Shown here piece after piece: positions 11,123-24,600 of a stretch of 64,000 nt of DNA (positions are counted from its first letter, which is position 1; each line of letters starts with the position of its first letter). This DNA is from Tanypteryx hageni (lineage: Eukaryota; Arthropoda; Insecta; Odonata; Petaluridae). The notes under the pieces are model-generated. The model saw only the letters and a program-made list of their open reading frames with translations, was not told the DNA's origin and did no database searches. The translations under genes and the position numbers were made by a program. The DNA is taken from NCBI GenBank assembly GCA_028673005.1, contig CM054118.1, positions 89,256,858-89,320,857 on the forward strand, written 5' to 3'.

Positions 11123-11683
11123 AATAGTAGTAATATAATCTCTTCAACAACAGAAGACGGCCGCTATGAGATAGTCACGGTCATCTTGACGTGAGCGTGC
11201 GCAGTATTGTGAGGGGAATCGCCAAAGAGGAAAAGAATCCCTCTTGATGCAATATCTGCACTTGTGAACGATATTGAATGTTGGGTTGCGTTTTAAATGG
11301 TACACCCTGTATAATAGAACGCATTCTATAAATTATTGTTTTTAATGGCAATAATTAAGTATATTTTGCCAATTGTGGCCCTCATTAAATAATCGTAATT
11401 CCAGTAGCCCTTCTATAACATTCATCGCTTTAATGCAGCCCTCGTGCCTCTTGGAGTTTGACATGCCTGTCTTAAGGTATTCACTTTCTGGGCTAATGCA
11501 CTAAAAATAGTCATATATTCGATATATTTTTCACAAACATGAATCAAAAAACAGAATACGACTGCGACAAAAAACTGTTTGCATGTTCGCACGTTTTGCT
11601 TTTGTTATCCGTGCCCTCTGTGGTCTGCGGTTTGCACTGATATGACGCCTATCTTAAGCTGCGTCTTGACTTCAGCAAAAAAT
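11123..11683. other. No gene recognised
   Basis: Contains ggtacaccctgtata near 11300, a motif seen at the ends of many Tc1/mariner-type repeats, without a partner. Nothing else is recognised. Confidence 0.35.
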
Positions 11684-12438
11684 CTGATGTGGCCAACAAA
11701 TGACTTTCTCCATACCTGTGATATTTCTAAAAATTCCAAATAGGTTACATAACAATAAATATTTTAAGAAACTGCGAGAAAAATTTAAAGACAGGAATAG
11801 ACTCAAACTGTAGTCTTCTGATATTGGATATAGCCAGGAATCTCCAGCAATAAAAAAAAGTAGCGTTACTAAGACGTAAGCGTCAATTGTTAACAATAGT
11901 CGCCGTTAGGTGGTGGCCGCTAAAAAATTAGTTTTAAAATCTCTTAAACAATGCATTATATGGAGAAATGTTTCAAACAAAGATGGAAAATTAAATTTCT
12001 TACATTTATTCCAATATTGTTTTGCATTAATCAAATATTAAAGCAAATATTTCAAAAAAATCTGATGTGCCCACCACATGAGTGTAATATTTCTAAAAAT
12101 TCTATTTAGATTACATAATAATAAATTTGTAAGAAACTGCGAGAAAATTGTAGACTTTACAAAGAACAGAAATAAATTCAAACCATAGCCTTCTGATATT
12201 GGACATTGCAAAAAAGCTCCAACAATTAAGAAAAAAAAGGAACGTTACTAAGACATAAGCGGCAATTGTTAACAATAGTCGTCGGTAGATGGTGTGCTGG
12301 TGGCAGCTAAAAATAGAAAATATCTCTTAAACAATGCATTATATGTTTCAAACAAATGTTGTAGAAAATTATATTTCCTGCAACTTTTATTGTTATATTT
12401 TTACATTTATCTAATATTAAAGCAAATATTTCAAAATA
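11684..12438. repeat. Tandem duplication, two units of about 378 bp
   Basis: Unit 1 starts at 11684 (ctgatgtggccaac) and unit 2 at 12062 (ctgatgtgcccacc). Shared words in order include gtaatatttctaaaaatt, aagaaactgcgagaaaa, cttctgatattgga, caattgttaacaatagtcg, tctcttaaacaatgcatt and ttaaagcaaatatttca. The units have diverged by substitutions and small indels. A fragment of the unit's first about 35 bp recurs at 49015-49050. No coding potential is recognised. Confidence 0.8.
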
Positions 12439-12519
12439 GAACAGAGTTTCCAGATGCGCTCTTTGAGATTTCACAATGTTCTCAATATTTATCGCTCAAA
12501 TGAGAAGCAAGAGAGGTAC

Positions 12520-14300
12520 GATGTAAAATACATGTAGGTCCTCATGTAACGTAGTCATAATTAACGTCTGATTTTAACCAAAACTGGAATCGGTGAATTA
12601 TTTTTAACAAAACTCCCAATACCAAATGTCATCACAATATGTCAAGCGGTTCCCTAGTTGAAACAAAGGAACATTAAACTCTACATGTAGCTCTTCATGT
12701 AAAGTGGTCGTCATTGTTGTCCGATTTTAACCAAAATTGGAATTCGGCGGCCACTTTTAGCAAATCTTCCCAAAAACAAATTCCATCAAAATACGTACAG
12801 CGGTTCCAGAGTTGTAACAAAGGAACATTGTAAATTACATGTAGGTGTTCATGTAAAGTGGTCGTAATTTTTGCCCGATTTTAACCTAAATTCGAATCGG
12901 TCGACCGATTTTAGCAAAACTCTCCAATACCAAATTTTAACTAAATACATCAAGCGGCTCCCGATCTGAAACAAAGGAACATTGTAAACTACATGTAGAT
13001 CTTCATGTAAAATGTTCGTCATTGTTGTCCAATATTAACCTAAATTTGAATGATTTTAGCAAAACTCCCGATTACCAAATTTCTTCAAATACATCAAGCG
13101 GTTCCCGAGTTGAAACAAAGGAACATTGTCCGCTACTTGTAGGTCTTCATGTAAAGTGGTCGTAATTGCTTCCCGATTTTAACCACAATTGGAAACGGTC
13201 GACCAATTTTAGTAAAACTTTGCAATACGAAATTTTATTAAAATACGTCAAGCGGTTCCCGAAGTGAAACAGGAACATTAACTACATGCAAGTCCTTATG
13301 TAAAGTGGTCGTAATTGTTGTTCAATTTTAACCAAAATTGGAATCATTCAATTAATTTTAGCAAAACTCCCCTATACCAAATTTTATCAAAATACGTCCA
13401 GCGGTTCCCAAGTTGAAACAAAGGAACATGCAGGTCTTCATGTAAAGTGGTCGGATTGTTGTCCGATTTTAACCAAAACTGGAATTGGTGGACCAATTTT
13501 AATAAAACTACCCAATACGAAATTTTATTAAAATACGTCAAGCGGTTCCTGAAAAAAGGAACATTGTTAACTGTATTTAGTTCATGTGAAGTGGTCGTAA
13601 TTGTTGTCCGATTTTAACCAAAATTGGAATCATTCGACCAATTTTATCAAAATTACCCAATACCAAATTTCATCAAAATACATCAAGCAGGTCTTCATGT
13701 AAAGTGTCATCATTTTTGTCCGATTTTAACCAAAATTGGAATCATTCAATTAATTTTAGCAAAACTCCCCTATACCAAATTTTATCAAAATACATAAAGC
13801 AGTTCCCGAGTTGAAACAAATGGACATTGTAGGTGTTCATGTAAAGTGGTCTTCATTGTTGTCCGATTTTAACCAAAATTTGAATCATTCGAACAATTTT
13901 ATCAAACTCCTCAATTTCATCTAAATACATCAAGCGGCTCCCGATTTGAAACAAAGAAACATTGTAAACTACATGTAGGTCTTCATGTAAAGTGGTCTTC
14001 ATTGTTGTCCGATTTTAACCAAAATTTGAATTATTCCCACAATTTTATCAAAACTCCTCAACACCAAATTTCATCCAGCGGTTCCTGAGGTGAAACAAAG
14101 AAACGTCAACTATTTGTAGCTCATGTAAAGTGGTCGGATTGTTGTCCGATTTTAACCAAAACTGGAATTGGTCGACCAATTTTAGCAAAAATCCCCAATA
14201 CCTAATTTCATCATAATACGTCCAGCGGTTTCTGATTTTAAAATGCTGACTTACGGACGGACGGAAATCATCTCCCCTATATGAGTTCACTTCATGCAAA
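12520..14300. repeat. Degenerate minisatellite array, about 12 units of 100-155 bp
   Basis: The word ccgattttaaccaaaatt, with variants, recurs near 12566, 12719, 12874, 13028, 13173, 13321, 13465, 13607, 13720, 13862, 14012 and 14146. Between them come caattttagcaaaact, catcaagcggttccc, gttgaaacaaaggaac and tcttcatgtaaagtgg in fixed order. Unit length varies because sub-blocks are missing in some units. The right edge has cggacggacgg and ttcacttcatgcaaaga, matched in inverted form near 5925-5960. The minus-strand ORFs in it are repeat translations. Confidence 0.85.
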
Positions 14301-15809
14301 GAACGCATAAAAATAAACAGCTTGACTTTCTTTGGATGGCAAGAATCAAACTCTTTCTTTTAGATGTTCGTTGTTTCAAGATTCGAACTCCTACTATGAT
14401 TCTAAGTACCTAATTTTAATATGCAAAGGATGAATGTTCTACATTCAAATTTATTCCTTCTCGTAAACAAGATTGGAAAGGTGTACTTTAATTTCCTTTC
14501 GTGCACTGACAGCTTATATAGTAAATGAAAGGAAATGGATTACCCACAATAAAAAAATGAACTTAAATGTTTATTTCCTTGTATATACTACACAGCTTTT
14601 TTAAGTGAAAAGAAATGAATAATTCATGACAAAGAAATGAACGTGAACATAAAGATCACTACTACTCACTTCAAGTCCAGTATTTAAAAAATATTTTTTG
14701 TTTAATTAATTACTACAGATTATAAAGTAAATCGGTAAATCACAAATTGAATATTTCCTTGATATCACTTCTAATATATCATTTTGCGGTGTGAACTTAG
14801 CCATTAAATATTTATCCTTTTTGGACATGATAACATAAATTGCAAAGAATGCTTTTGGAAACTGTGTACTCCGACATGAAGTAAACCTTTCATACTAGTT
14901 TTAGTTGACATTTTTCTTTTGAAAGCACCTCTGCTGTTTCATTCACCACAAGCATTAACAGTTTCCTGTGTTCCTGGCGTAATTTCATCTGACAATTTAA
15001 ACGTTCCTAGTTCTGAATGTGGAAAATCATTAAAATGTTTGCTTTGACATATATAAAAAAGGGTTAATATAAAATGTGTATAATCAAGTGCTGGATTTGA
15101 ATCATAGCTTTGAATTCACTTCGTTAAACATAAGCAAGTAGAATAAGTAAGTTTAATTTCACTTGTTTATATATGAGCAAAACAATTTACCTTTCCAAAA
15201 TGTCAAATTCTGCACCATTAAAAATAAAATAAAATTACTGCTGACATTGCAGCATCGCAATGAGTTCAGAGCCATGGTGGATACAAAGAGGAAGTAATAT
15301 GATAATTACCACCCCTAAGAGAGATGGTCAATATTCATTAAAATATTATCTCAATTAATTTATATTATATTACAGGCATTCTAGAAATGTTGCAAATATC
15401 AAAGCAGGGTGCTGTGAAATTTCAGTATAATGAACATCAATACAACAAAATATTTACTAGGTACAATGAAGGTATTTTTCTATCCCTGCCAATTTACCAT
15501 GTATGCAAAACCATTTCAGTATTATGAACATCAGATGAGCGAAAATTTCAGCAGAGTGAATTAGAATCACATTCTCTATGAAAAAATACGATCATTATAA
15601 TGAAATTCGTTTTTCAAAACATGCATAAATATGGCAGGGGAACAAATGTTCTTTGCCTATAAGTAGTTGGCTTCTGAATGTATATGATATTTTCTAGAAT
15701 TCTAACTCGAGCTCTAGAAAACCTGAGAGGAAGAAAAATTGTAAAACACTCAAGAAGAGCTCTATTTAGACAAACGATCTGTTTCACTTGAACCTAAAAG
15801 ACAATTCAA
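14301..15809. other. No gene recognised; AT-rich
   Basis: Contains scattered words such as gaaatttcagtataatga (15418) that recur at 16010-16040, suggesting a degraded TIR element around 15410-16090 whose right end would be cattttactgta. No coding signal. Confidence 0.35.
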
Positions 15810-15990
15810 CTTCGGAAAAATAAATTCTCAATCATAAAAAAGAATTTTGATACCAGAAAAAATAAATTAGCAATTAGAGAAAATAAATTCGATACTTGAA
15901 AAAATAAATTAACCAACAGAAAAAATAAATTTTCCATCAGATATATAAATTCAGAATCAGAAATATGAATTAGATGCGGGAAAAAATAAA
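15810..15990. repeat. Short minisatellite, unit about 25 bp containing gaaaaaataaatt
   Basis: About seven imperfect units built around agaaaaaataaatt with variable spacers (aatcat, aatta, aaccaac, ccatcag). Composition is strongly A-rich. Confidence 0.6.
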
Positions 15991-16505
15991 TATTACTTTT
16001 TATTACCTTTCAGTATAATGAAATTTCAGTACAAGAAATATATTTTGATGTTCCACAGAAATTTATTGTACTGACATTTTACTGTATAATATAACCTGGA
16101 TATTTATTATAATGAGATGGTATTATTTTGCATAAATAGGTGTCAGTAAATATATTTGTTTTCTTACTACCCCCCTTAAGCTATGCACCTAGATTTGCCC
16201 ATGGTTGAGAGTCGGACGGAGCACTGCATACTCTGAACATTACGATCACTTTGACTTGGTACCTTCCATAAGCCAACTGAACAAAGAAGATGACACATGG
16301 TTTGGTTTGAAATTTTTAGAAGTCGTTCAGTATTAATATATTCTTTATTATATTTAAAAAACTATTATACATAGTTCTCACATAATCTGCTGACTTTTTT
16401 GCCAAATTAATTTTAGATTGGAGCCAGTGGCCTGTCCAGGGTAAAAAATAATTAAAAAGGCACAAATATTTAAAAAATATTTTATTCAAGATTCAAGCTG
16501 CTTCA

Positions 16506-17945
16506 TCAAGGTTTCAATTTTAAAAATATTTCTAACACCTTGTCATAATTTAAAGTGTTAGATATATCACGTTCAATACTTAACAAAACCAAATTTGAAA
16601 GTGATTGCTCTCCCATTTGACTATGCAAATAGTTCTTAATTAATTTTAATCTACTGAAATTGCATTCAGCAGAAGTGCTGATTATTGGAAGTCAAAAATA
16701 TCTTGTACAACACTATCAAATTAGGATAAATTTCATGCAACTGAATTGATAACATGAATGACAATATTTTCAAACTTAATTTTAATTTTATTAATCTTTA
16801 TTTCTTAACTAGAATGAAAATATTGAAAAAAGAAAGATTTGAATGATTGAAATTCTTCAACTATCTTACTAGTATTGATAATATCTTCTTTATAGAAACT
16901 AACTAAAACATTAATACATTCTTTCCCATCTTCTGTTCGAGTACAAAAGTTTTTAAAATCTAAGTGATTTAAAATATTAAACATTCTTGCTGTATTTTGG
17001 AAATCCTGATGGTGTTATTTGATGAGCTATTGTATCTAATATTACATTATAAATATTAATTTTGAATCTTATAGTCCCATCTTCCATAGGGCAATCTTTA
17101 GTTCATCATGAAACATTTTCTGCTCTCTTACCCTTGCCTACATTGCACAATTCACACATCTTTTGCTTGGTCAATTACTTTTGAAAATTTTTCCTGAGAT
17201 TGAAGATCTATTATAGCATTATGACATGCAGATGTAAAATTGTTTGCAGCATTGCTTTTTACTGTAAATATTTTGAGTGCTTTTGATTTTTCAAATATCA
17301 AAATCCATATTACAAGCATAACATAAAATTCAAATGTATCAATGTATAATAAAATACCTTTTCCTTCTGAAATTGCTCTGGGAGTTAATCGAAATTCACC
17401 ATTCACGCAATGTAATAGTCTCCAAGATTGTGGAAATGTTTTCTTTAACTGCAATGACACTACTGTACCATCGTGTTTCAGAAAGCCTTTTCAATGACAA
17501 AAAGCGAGAAATTTTAAAACATGGCAAATTTCCATTTATGAACACGTAAAAGGATTCAATTACACCAAAAAATGTATTAGCTTCCATACAGTTCAATGCA
17601 ACTTCACACAAAACTAAAATAAGTTTATGCCTGCAACAGTGAACACTGGGCACATTTTATTTTTTGCAGACCATTAATTGATACTGACATTGTGCTTGCT
17701 CCATCATATGCTTGGCTTCTACAATCTTTCAAATCCAAGCATATATCTTTCAACGAACATAGCGCTTGGTAATTTATCAAATTCTATAAAACACTCCATA
17801 ACTAAACCTTGCATACTAACATACCTTAATGAAAGCGAAAATTGATTCAACCTGGATATATCTATCTTAGAATCTACAATGATGCTGTAAAATTTTCTTT
17901 TTTAACTTCATTATCTATACATTAAGTGCATTTTGCCAGTGTGTC
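16506..17945 (-). pseudogene. hAT transposase (DUF4371 type) relic, multiply frameshifted
   Basis: Read on the minus strand from high to low coordinates: FYSIIVDSKIDISRLNQFS then LSLRYV (DUF4371 start); CRSQAYDGASTMS; HCCRHKLILVLCEVALNC; LKRLSETRWYSSVIAVKEN; FEKSKALKIF. The dimerisation end is STSAECNFSRLKLIKNYL then NLVLLSIERDISNTL, with a TGA at 16508-16506. Several frame changes are needed and no long frame survives. The sequence cagtggcctgtcc at 16429-16441 could be the downstream terminus. It is a different hAT lineage from the 7.4-kb element. Confidence 0.75.
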
Positions 17946-18138
17946 AGAAAACACCGATGACACACTTCACATCTATAATATGCAAGCGTCTCGGGTCAAC
18001 GCTCTGTGACAATTTAACATTGTATTTTGTCTCTGAATGGTTATTGGACAACAGTGATCCGTGGCCTGTTAACTATCTTATTGAAATTTCATTAGAAGTA
18101 TTTATACTTCTTTTTTGGTTGCAAATATCACCTAAAAC

Positions 18139-18620
18139 ATTAAAATTAAAACACTACGAGTATCTAATAAAAGCAATTGTTAGAAAACCTAATTTGAAAA
18201 GAAGATTTTGATAGAAAATACTAATGTTGTGTAATTTTACCATCTCTTGTAAGTCAAACAAACTGATATAAACTAAAATGCGGGACCGTCGGAGACAGCA
18301 TTCTCCACCAGGTGACACTAGTATTTTCATATGCATTTTAAAAAATTATACCATGCACATTCCTGATTTCCATTGCATTACATTAATGTCGTAAAAAACA
18401 TTAAAGTAAAAAAGTACGAATATCTAATAGCAGCAAAACATAATTTGAACAGAAAAATTTGATAGAAAATATTTGTTGTGGATCTTTCTATTACTGCCAT
18501 CTCAGGACCGAACATGGAACTGGTATAAATGCGGAACCATCAGATAGTTGAAAAGTTGTGTAGTATTTTGGAATACATTTCTAAAAATAAACCCACCCAT
18601 TGCATTAATTTACCATGCCG
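18139..18620. repeat. Diverged tandem duplication, unit about 260 bp
   Basis: Words shared in order by the two units (starts about 18139 and 18399): attaaaattaaaacac / attaaagtaaaaaag, acgagtatctaata / acgaatatctaata, cctaatttgaaaagaa / cataatttgaacagaa, ttgatagaaaatact / ttgatagaaaatatt, and gcgggaccgtc / gcggaaccatc. No protein is recognised. Confidence 0.55.
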
Positions 18621-21324
18621 GGTGGAAGTAAGCACATATTTTATTGACGCTGCAAGCAACGCTGCACTAAGCAGTTAGTATTACTTAATCTTTCTTTTTC
18701 TAGAGCATTTATGAAATCACTTTGAATTGTGTTACTCCAAAAGTTTCATTTCGATTACTTTTCTGTAAATGATTAGATACTGTACTGCACTATATCTGCA
18801 TTATATTTGGCGATAAATTTTACCAATTCTAAAAAATTTCCTTCATTTTGTCCGGTTGATGATTTTCCCCACACTCATAAATCCTTTAAATGGTAAGCAT
18901 TAATGGGAACACATTCTAAAAGCAGACTGTGTGTTGCTTACCTAATCGCAGCTTGATTATTTTCATTTTGTTGTAACAAATTATTAACAGAACAAAAATT
19001 TTTTAATCTCAATTTAGTCATGTATACATTTTTAAATGCTTCTTTATGTAGTACTATTTTCCCTGCATCTTTTCTAAAGTTCCTGCTATATCCTATATAA
19101 CGTAGTTACTGCACAATAGGCAACAATTTCTGAATGAACCAATAGCACACGTCATTGCAGATTAAAAACTTACTGAAAGGGTAGGTGATGATAACTTATA
19201 TTGACAAATTACCAATACTATGAAATGTTGTTCAGACTAACGTTACCTTCCTACTTTGTTTAATTAAAAAGATAAAAATTTTTATTATTTAAATGAGGGC
19301 ATGCAGTTTTCTTTCTTGATAAATTAATGTATCTCACAAACAACGCAGTGTAGGAAGTAGCATTATACACCAATGAACGCGTAATTTCATGTTTTATATG
19401 GTCCAAGTATTTCCAATCACCTACACTTCCCACATTTTGAGTAATCACAGGATGAGCTCGGGCCTGCATTTGAGGGAGACCTGTAGCGCATCTGGAAATC
19501 TTATTGACAAAAATGTTTAGGAGTGGTAGGTTATTGAAACATACATCATGTTAGAGGGAATACAACAATTACCTGACAGTGTTAATGCCAATTTCTTACC
19601 TTGCTGTTTACCATAATAACCTACATTGCTTGATTTGGTGGATATGGTTGATTTCCTATCATGGGCACGGCCATACTGGCTGTGGAGATGACCGAGAAAC
19701 CGATTCTTTAAACACTCCAAGTCAAAATAGACAATGCCATGCAATTAAGATAGAAGTGAATAATGGCAGTTCTTAATATCAATTTCCTATGCATTCAACT
19801 TTTTCTGTCAATAGATATTTACCTCAAATAAGACTGATTCGACATGTTGGCATCTTTGAATGTACATAAATGAGGTCTTTATCACCGGAAGTCATAGAAA
19901 AAATACAATTATACACAGAAACATATACCTAGTTATTTCTATAAACAATATTATCCTACCTTGCTTCTTTGCTTCCACAAGAAAGTTTTACCTTTTGCGC
20001 CAATTTCAGACCTTGGTCCAGAGAGGTCCAAAAAACTGGATACAGTGGAAAATAAAGGGGGGTAGGTGATTTGGTTATACTTCTGCAAACATGGTATGTA
20101 ATGGTTAATTATGCCTGCAATTTTCTTTTAGCTACCCCATTTTTTATAATTGCTTCTTATACCTTTATAGTTTCTTCATTGTGTCTGTCTGTCCCCCTAT
20201 TAACTTTTGAACCAATTGACTGATTTTCATGAAACTTGGTGCTACTGGGGCTGAGCTCCCAAGGATAGTTTTGGTTGTGAAGATTGGATGTCCCGGATTC
20301 GAATCCAGGAACTATCCTTCCCATTTGATTTACATGGGAAATCTGAAATTCATTGTGCAGGGTAATTTTCTCCTGCACATTGAAATATCTTAGAATTGTA
20401 ATATCGGAGCGAGATTTGTATTATTCTCTGCGGAAAGGAAATTCTAATTTGTATCATAGAATTTTATATAGAATATTTCTTCGCATTTCGCATGGATACT
20501 CAAGTTTTTATCACTCATTATGACAGTGTTGCCATTGCAATGACTATTGTTGGATTCGGTTTCGGTATAGTACATACATGCATTATTTTTGCCACACAAA
20601 TATGCGTGATTAATTTAGTTTTCTGTTCAAATGTATTTGTAATATTTTATAACATTAAATTTTGAAATTTGGGGACTCATCCACAGTTATCTTAAAGCTA
20701 TTAAAACCAATTAAGTATTAAATAAATAATTATGTGGAAATTTGGCATCATATGCTCCATTTGGATCATCTTGTTTTATTTTAATTTCCAAAAGAATAAA
20801 ACCCTCCATGTCCCAATGTCAACTTTTACGTGTTACCTTATGAGAAATAGAAATAACCTCCTGGAGTTGAACCCGGGTCATTTTTCCAAATATTTTTTCA
20901 TCAATCACTTTTAATATGTGAATCAAGCATTCCTGAAAAATTAGAACCATTATATCTTACCGTTTTCGAGATATAATCAATTAAATAGCATTACATACAG
21001 AAAGACAAAAAGACACAATGAAAACTATATTAGGGTCCCTCTTTTTCAAATTATCACATTGCCGTAATGATCAATCCTTTTTTATTTAAACAAAAGAACT
21101 GCTTTAACAAGTCTTGGTTTTGGAAACTATTACTGGTGAAGCTAAAGGAGAATATAAATTACTACTAAAAATTAATCTTGAGCCTTTCAATCATGTCCTT
21201 GCATTTAAATTTAAAAGAGCAAGTTCTCATTCTAGCATTAACAATTACAACAATTAAATTATTCTAGTAGAAATAAGATGAAACTTTTTTGAGGCATACA
21301 TTAATTTTTGTCTAGCTTTTTTCA
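18621..21324. other. No gene recognised; dispersed-repeat fragments
   Basis: Fragments at 20200-20380 and 20732-20915 belong to a dispersed repeat also seen at 45549-45731. Otherwise AT-rich sequence with short chance ORFs. Confidence 0.4.
20732..20915 (+). repeat. Dispersed repeat carrying a pol III B-box-like word
   Basis: Contains acgtgttaccttatga, gaaatagaaataacc and ctggagttgaacccggg. The same order appears on the minus strand at 45731-45549 (acgtgttatcttatgg, gaaatagaaattatc, ctggagtcgaactcgag) and, more diverged, on the minus strand at 20380-20285 (ctggattcgaatccggg). The gttcgaatcc-like word resembles a tRNA B box, so a SINE origin is possible. Confidence 0.6.
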
Positions 21325-21699
21325 GGATTCCTGCACTAAGACATTGATCAGGTAGTGAGGATATTTTCAAACACAAAAATAATTTTTTTCAGGAGTCAAA
21401 TTATCAACTGGAAATGGTGAGTGCCATCAAATATGAATATTGATAAGGACTCATTTATGACTCAATAAATAAATAAATATAATATATATGTTCTCACCAT
21501 GTCATTTATAATCAAATGGCAATGTTTGGCCAAAGTTTTTACCTTGAAATCAATTATACAAACAATTACTTGCTGGAAACTAAAGTATACATTCCAAGGC
21601 TGCAGAAATGAATTTTGTACTGTAATAATTTCACATTTTTCAAAATATAACAACAATTTATAAATGTTAAATTTTCTCTTTAATGTTTTAGGCAACCAT

Positions 21700-24600
21700 T
21701 TTAAAATGTCAGTGATGCTTCAAATAAATATAAAGCAATTTATCCCTGTGTGATCATTTCAATATCAAGATAACACCACCTATTCAGAAGTGATATATTT
21801 TCCAAGATTTTGACAAATCACCAAGAATGAGCAAAGGTTTCACGCAGATGTGCTCCTTTTTAGAACGTCATGTAAAAAATTTATTGACATTTAGAATGTT
21901 TGAAATTTGAAAAATTCAGTTTTTTTTAGCCTAGACTTTTTCTTTCCATTTTAAAAAAGGCTGTCATTTACAAACAAGTTTGACAAAAATATACAAATAA
22001 TTGAATGTGAAAACAATGAACTGACTTCTCTCATTTTGTCCTCTTGTGAAAACGGAGACATGAAAGATGATTGAGGTTCAGCAGCAGCACTAGTCACTCA
22101 CCCATTCAATCACTTTATCGGCCCCAAATTAAAGACTTAATCCACGTATATCAGCATCCAAGGCAGGAGTTACAATGCTGCCTTTCATTTCCGTTACTTT
22201 CACTCCAAGCACATTAGTCAATAAGTTGTCTTCACCTTACAACTGATCCCTGTGAGCCTATTCTACAAACATTTCAACATATTGCCAAAGTACAATACCA
22301 CAATGAGGCTTTTTCTGAGGCTATTCATAAAGCTTCTAGAATTAGATCTCATAGGCATTTATCACAATAAAAAGGTATTACAAAGATGTATTTTTGATTA
22401 CTAATTAATTTAAACGAATTACGATAGTTTGACCTTTTCAAATGATACTTCAAGCCAAAACACTTCCAACACCGGATTTATCTCACAAACAATTTAATTT
22501 ATCTGCCAAATTTGTTTACAAGTGCAGGAATGAGTAGAAAATGTTAGTGCTCACAAATTACTTTAATATTAACAGACTTACAGCAAGTCCTTATGCACTC
22601 CTAATGCCAATCAGATCTAAAAGAATAGCCTTTCCCTTCATTATCCACAGTGAATAGCATTGGGCTCCGAGTTTGCTGCAGCTGTCATTAGGCCACTTTT
22701 CCAAATCAGTGTCTTTAACAGCAAATCAGCCACAACAATTAATAAGCTTAAAGGTTATTTCACAATACATGGGGATATATAAGTTCACTTATTATAGGTA
22801 ATACTGAAAATCTCAATTATCTCTGTTGGTAATGAATCTAATTTCAGTATTCCCTGAGCACATAAAGTGTCCAAAAATTCAATCGAACCCACAAAAAGGT
22901 CCCAAATAACAATTTATATCCATCAGATAACAGTTCTTTTAAACTTGAAAGTGCTAATATCCTACAACAAATTGTTTTTGCACTTTGGTATATATCAAAT
23001 GGAAAGCATAAACAGTAAGGTTGTGCTCCAAGAGTCCTACAGCCTCCAAAATGGTGTTACACGTTCAGACAAAAAACACAATTTAATTTACAACTGGAAA
23101 AGTAGCACTTCAAAAAACATGTGCAAATACTGCTGATGCTGGGTAATAACACGATTATACAAAAGTGTCAAAAGTCTCCTTAATATCTCTGCTCTTTTTA
23201 AGTCTACTTGTCATGCTGCAAGCTTATTCTGATCATAAAAAATCACATTGTCAAGTTGAAAAATTATTAATGTAACAAGCAATAAACTGTTAACCATTTG
23301 ATTTTGAGATTTCCTTCTGTTTCATCATACACTTTCTTGAGTATACAATAGTGGTAACTTCAGGAATATAAATTCACTAGAATTTCTAACCATACAGAGA
23401 TGGCAGGAGCTTTAAGGAAAGTTTATCATTAATGGAATATATTAAACACACCAGTCTGAATACTCCAGGAACATTTTCCAGCATCAAGTAGAGTATTATA
23501 GATAGTGTGGAAACCCTAACTTTAGAATTTAAATACCACTGCTGGAAATAACTTTCTTATATTGAAATAAATAACAACATCAAACAGAATCAATCAGGTA
23601 CAATTCATAAAGAGAGCAGTACACCATTGCTTGATTCAATCCTATCTCACATCTCTCAGAACACATTTAAAGAAAACCTATTGAGGGTTTTGGATTTCTT
23701 AATTCCCTAAAGAAAATACATTGCTTTTTCACATTTACATTTTCATCGTTTATCATCATTTGACTTTAGATGACTATTAATAACAGTTATTCCAAAACAA
23801 TTAACTTATATCACAGTTAAGTCAATACAACAAATTGTTTTTGGAATTATACATGAAAGCACATTCCATTGCAACTTTTACCTTTGTTTTATAGCTCTAG
23901 TGTCACCTAATCAATGCAAATACAGATGAAAGTATTACAAATGATATAAATGGCCACTTTGAAAAGGCATCAAGGCAGCTTAAACAATTACCCAAAAATC
24001 CATTTGGAATTTTCATGCTCAGCCATTTTCTTATTCAATTTTATATTGCACCATAAGAAAATAATGCAACACTCCATGCTACTGCATTCTTAGGGTAAGA
24101 CTGAGCTACAGAGTTACAGATTGGTAATAGAGCTGCAACTATATGTTATACTAAAAATTTATTTTTCTGATTATAAAGATAATATTTACTTTTATGGGAA
24201 ACATAATTGATTCTACTGCTACCTTAATGAGATATTGATATTATTCTGTGCCTCTGCCATCCTTCAATTATGCAGACCTGTCCCTTTATTACTGATAATT
24301 CACTCATCAATTTTAAAAAGTCATGCACTTGCTTTCATGCAATCATTTACTCGCATAAGCATTTAGACTAAGGCTTAAAACAAGAGATAATGCCAACATA
24401 TATAGCTGATATACATGCATAATTTTTACTATAATAATGATTTTAAAGAAATTATATCACTATGTTCACCTTTTCTCTTATGAAAGCCAAAATTAAAAGT
24501 CACAATGTGATCCATGGTTTCTCTAATTACATCATGCCAAAAGTAACAATTAAAAATGCACGAAAGTATGGCAGTTTCTATATAATAAATATCCATTTAC

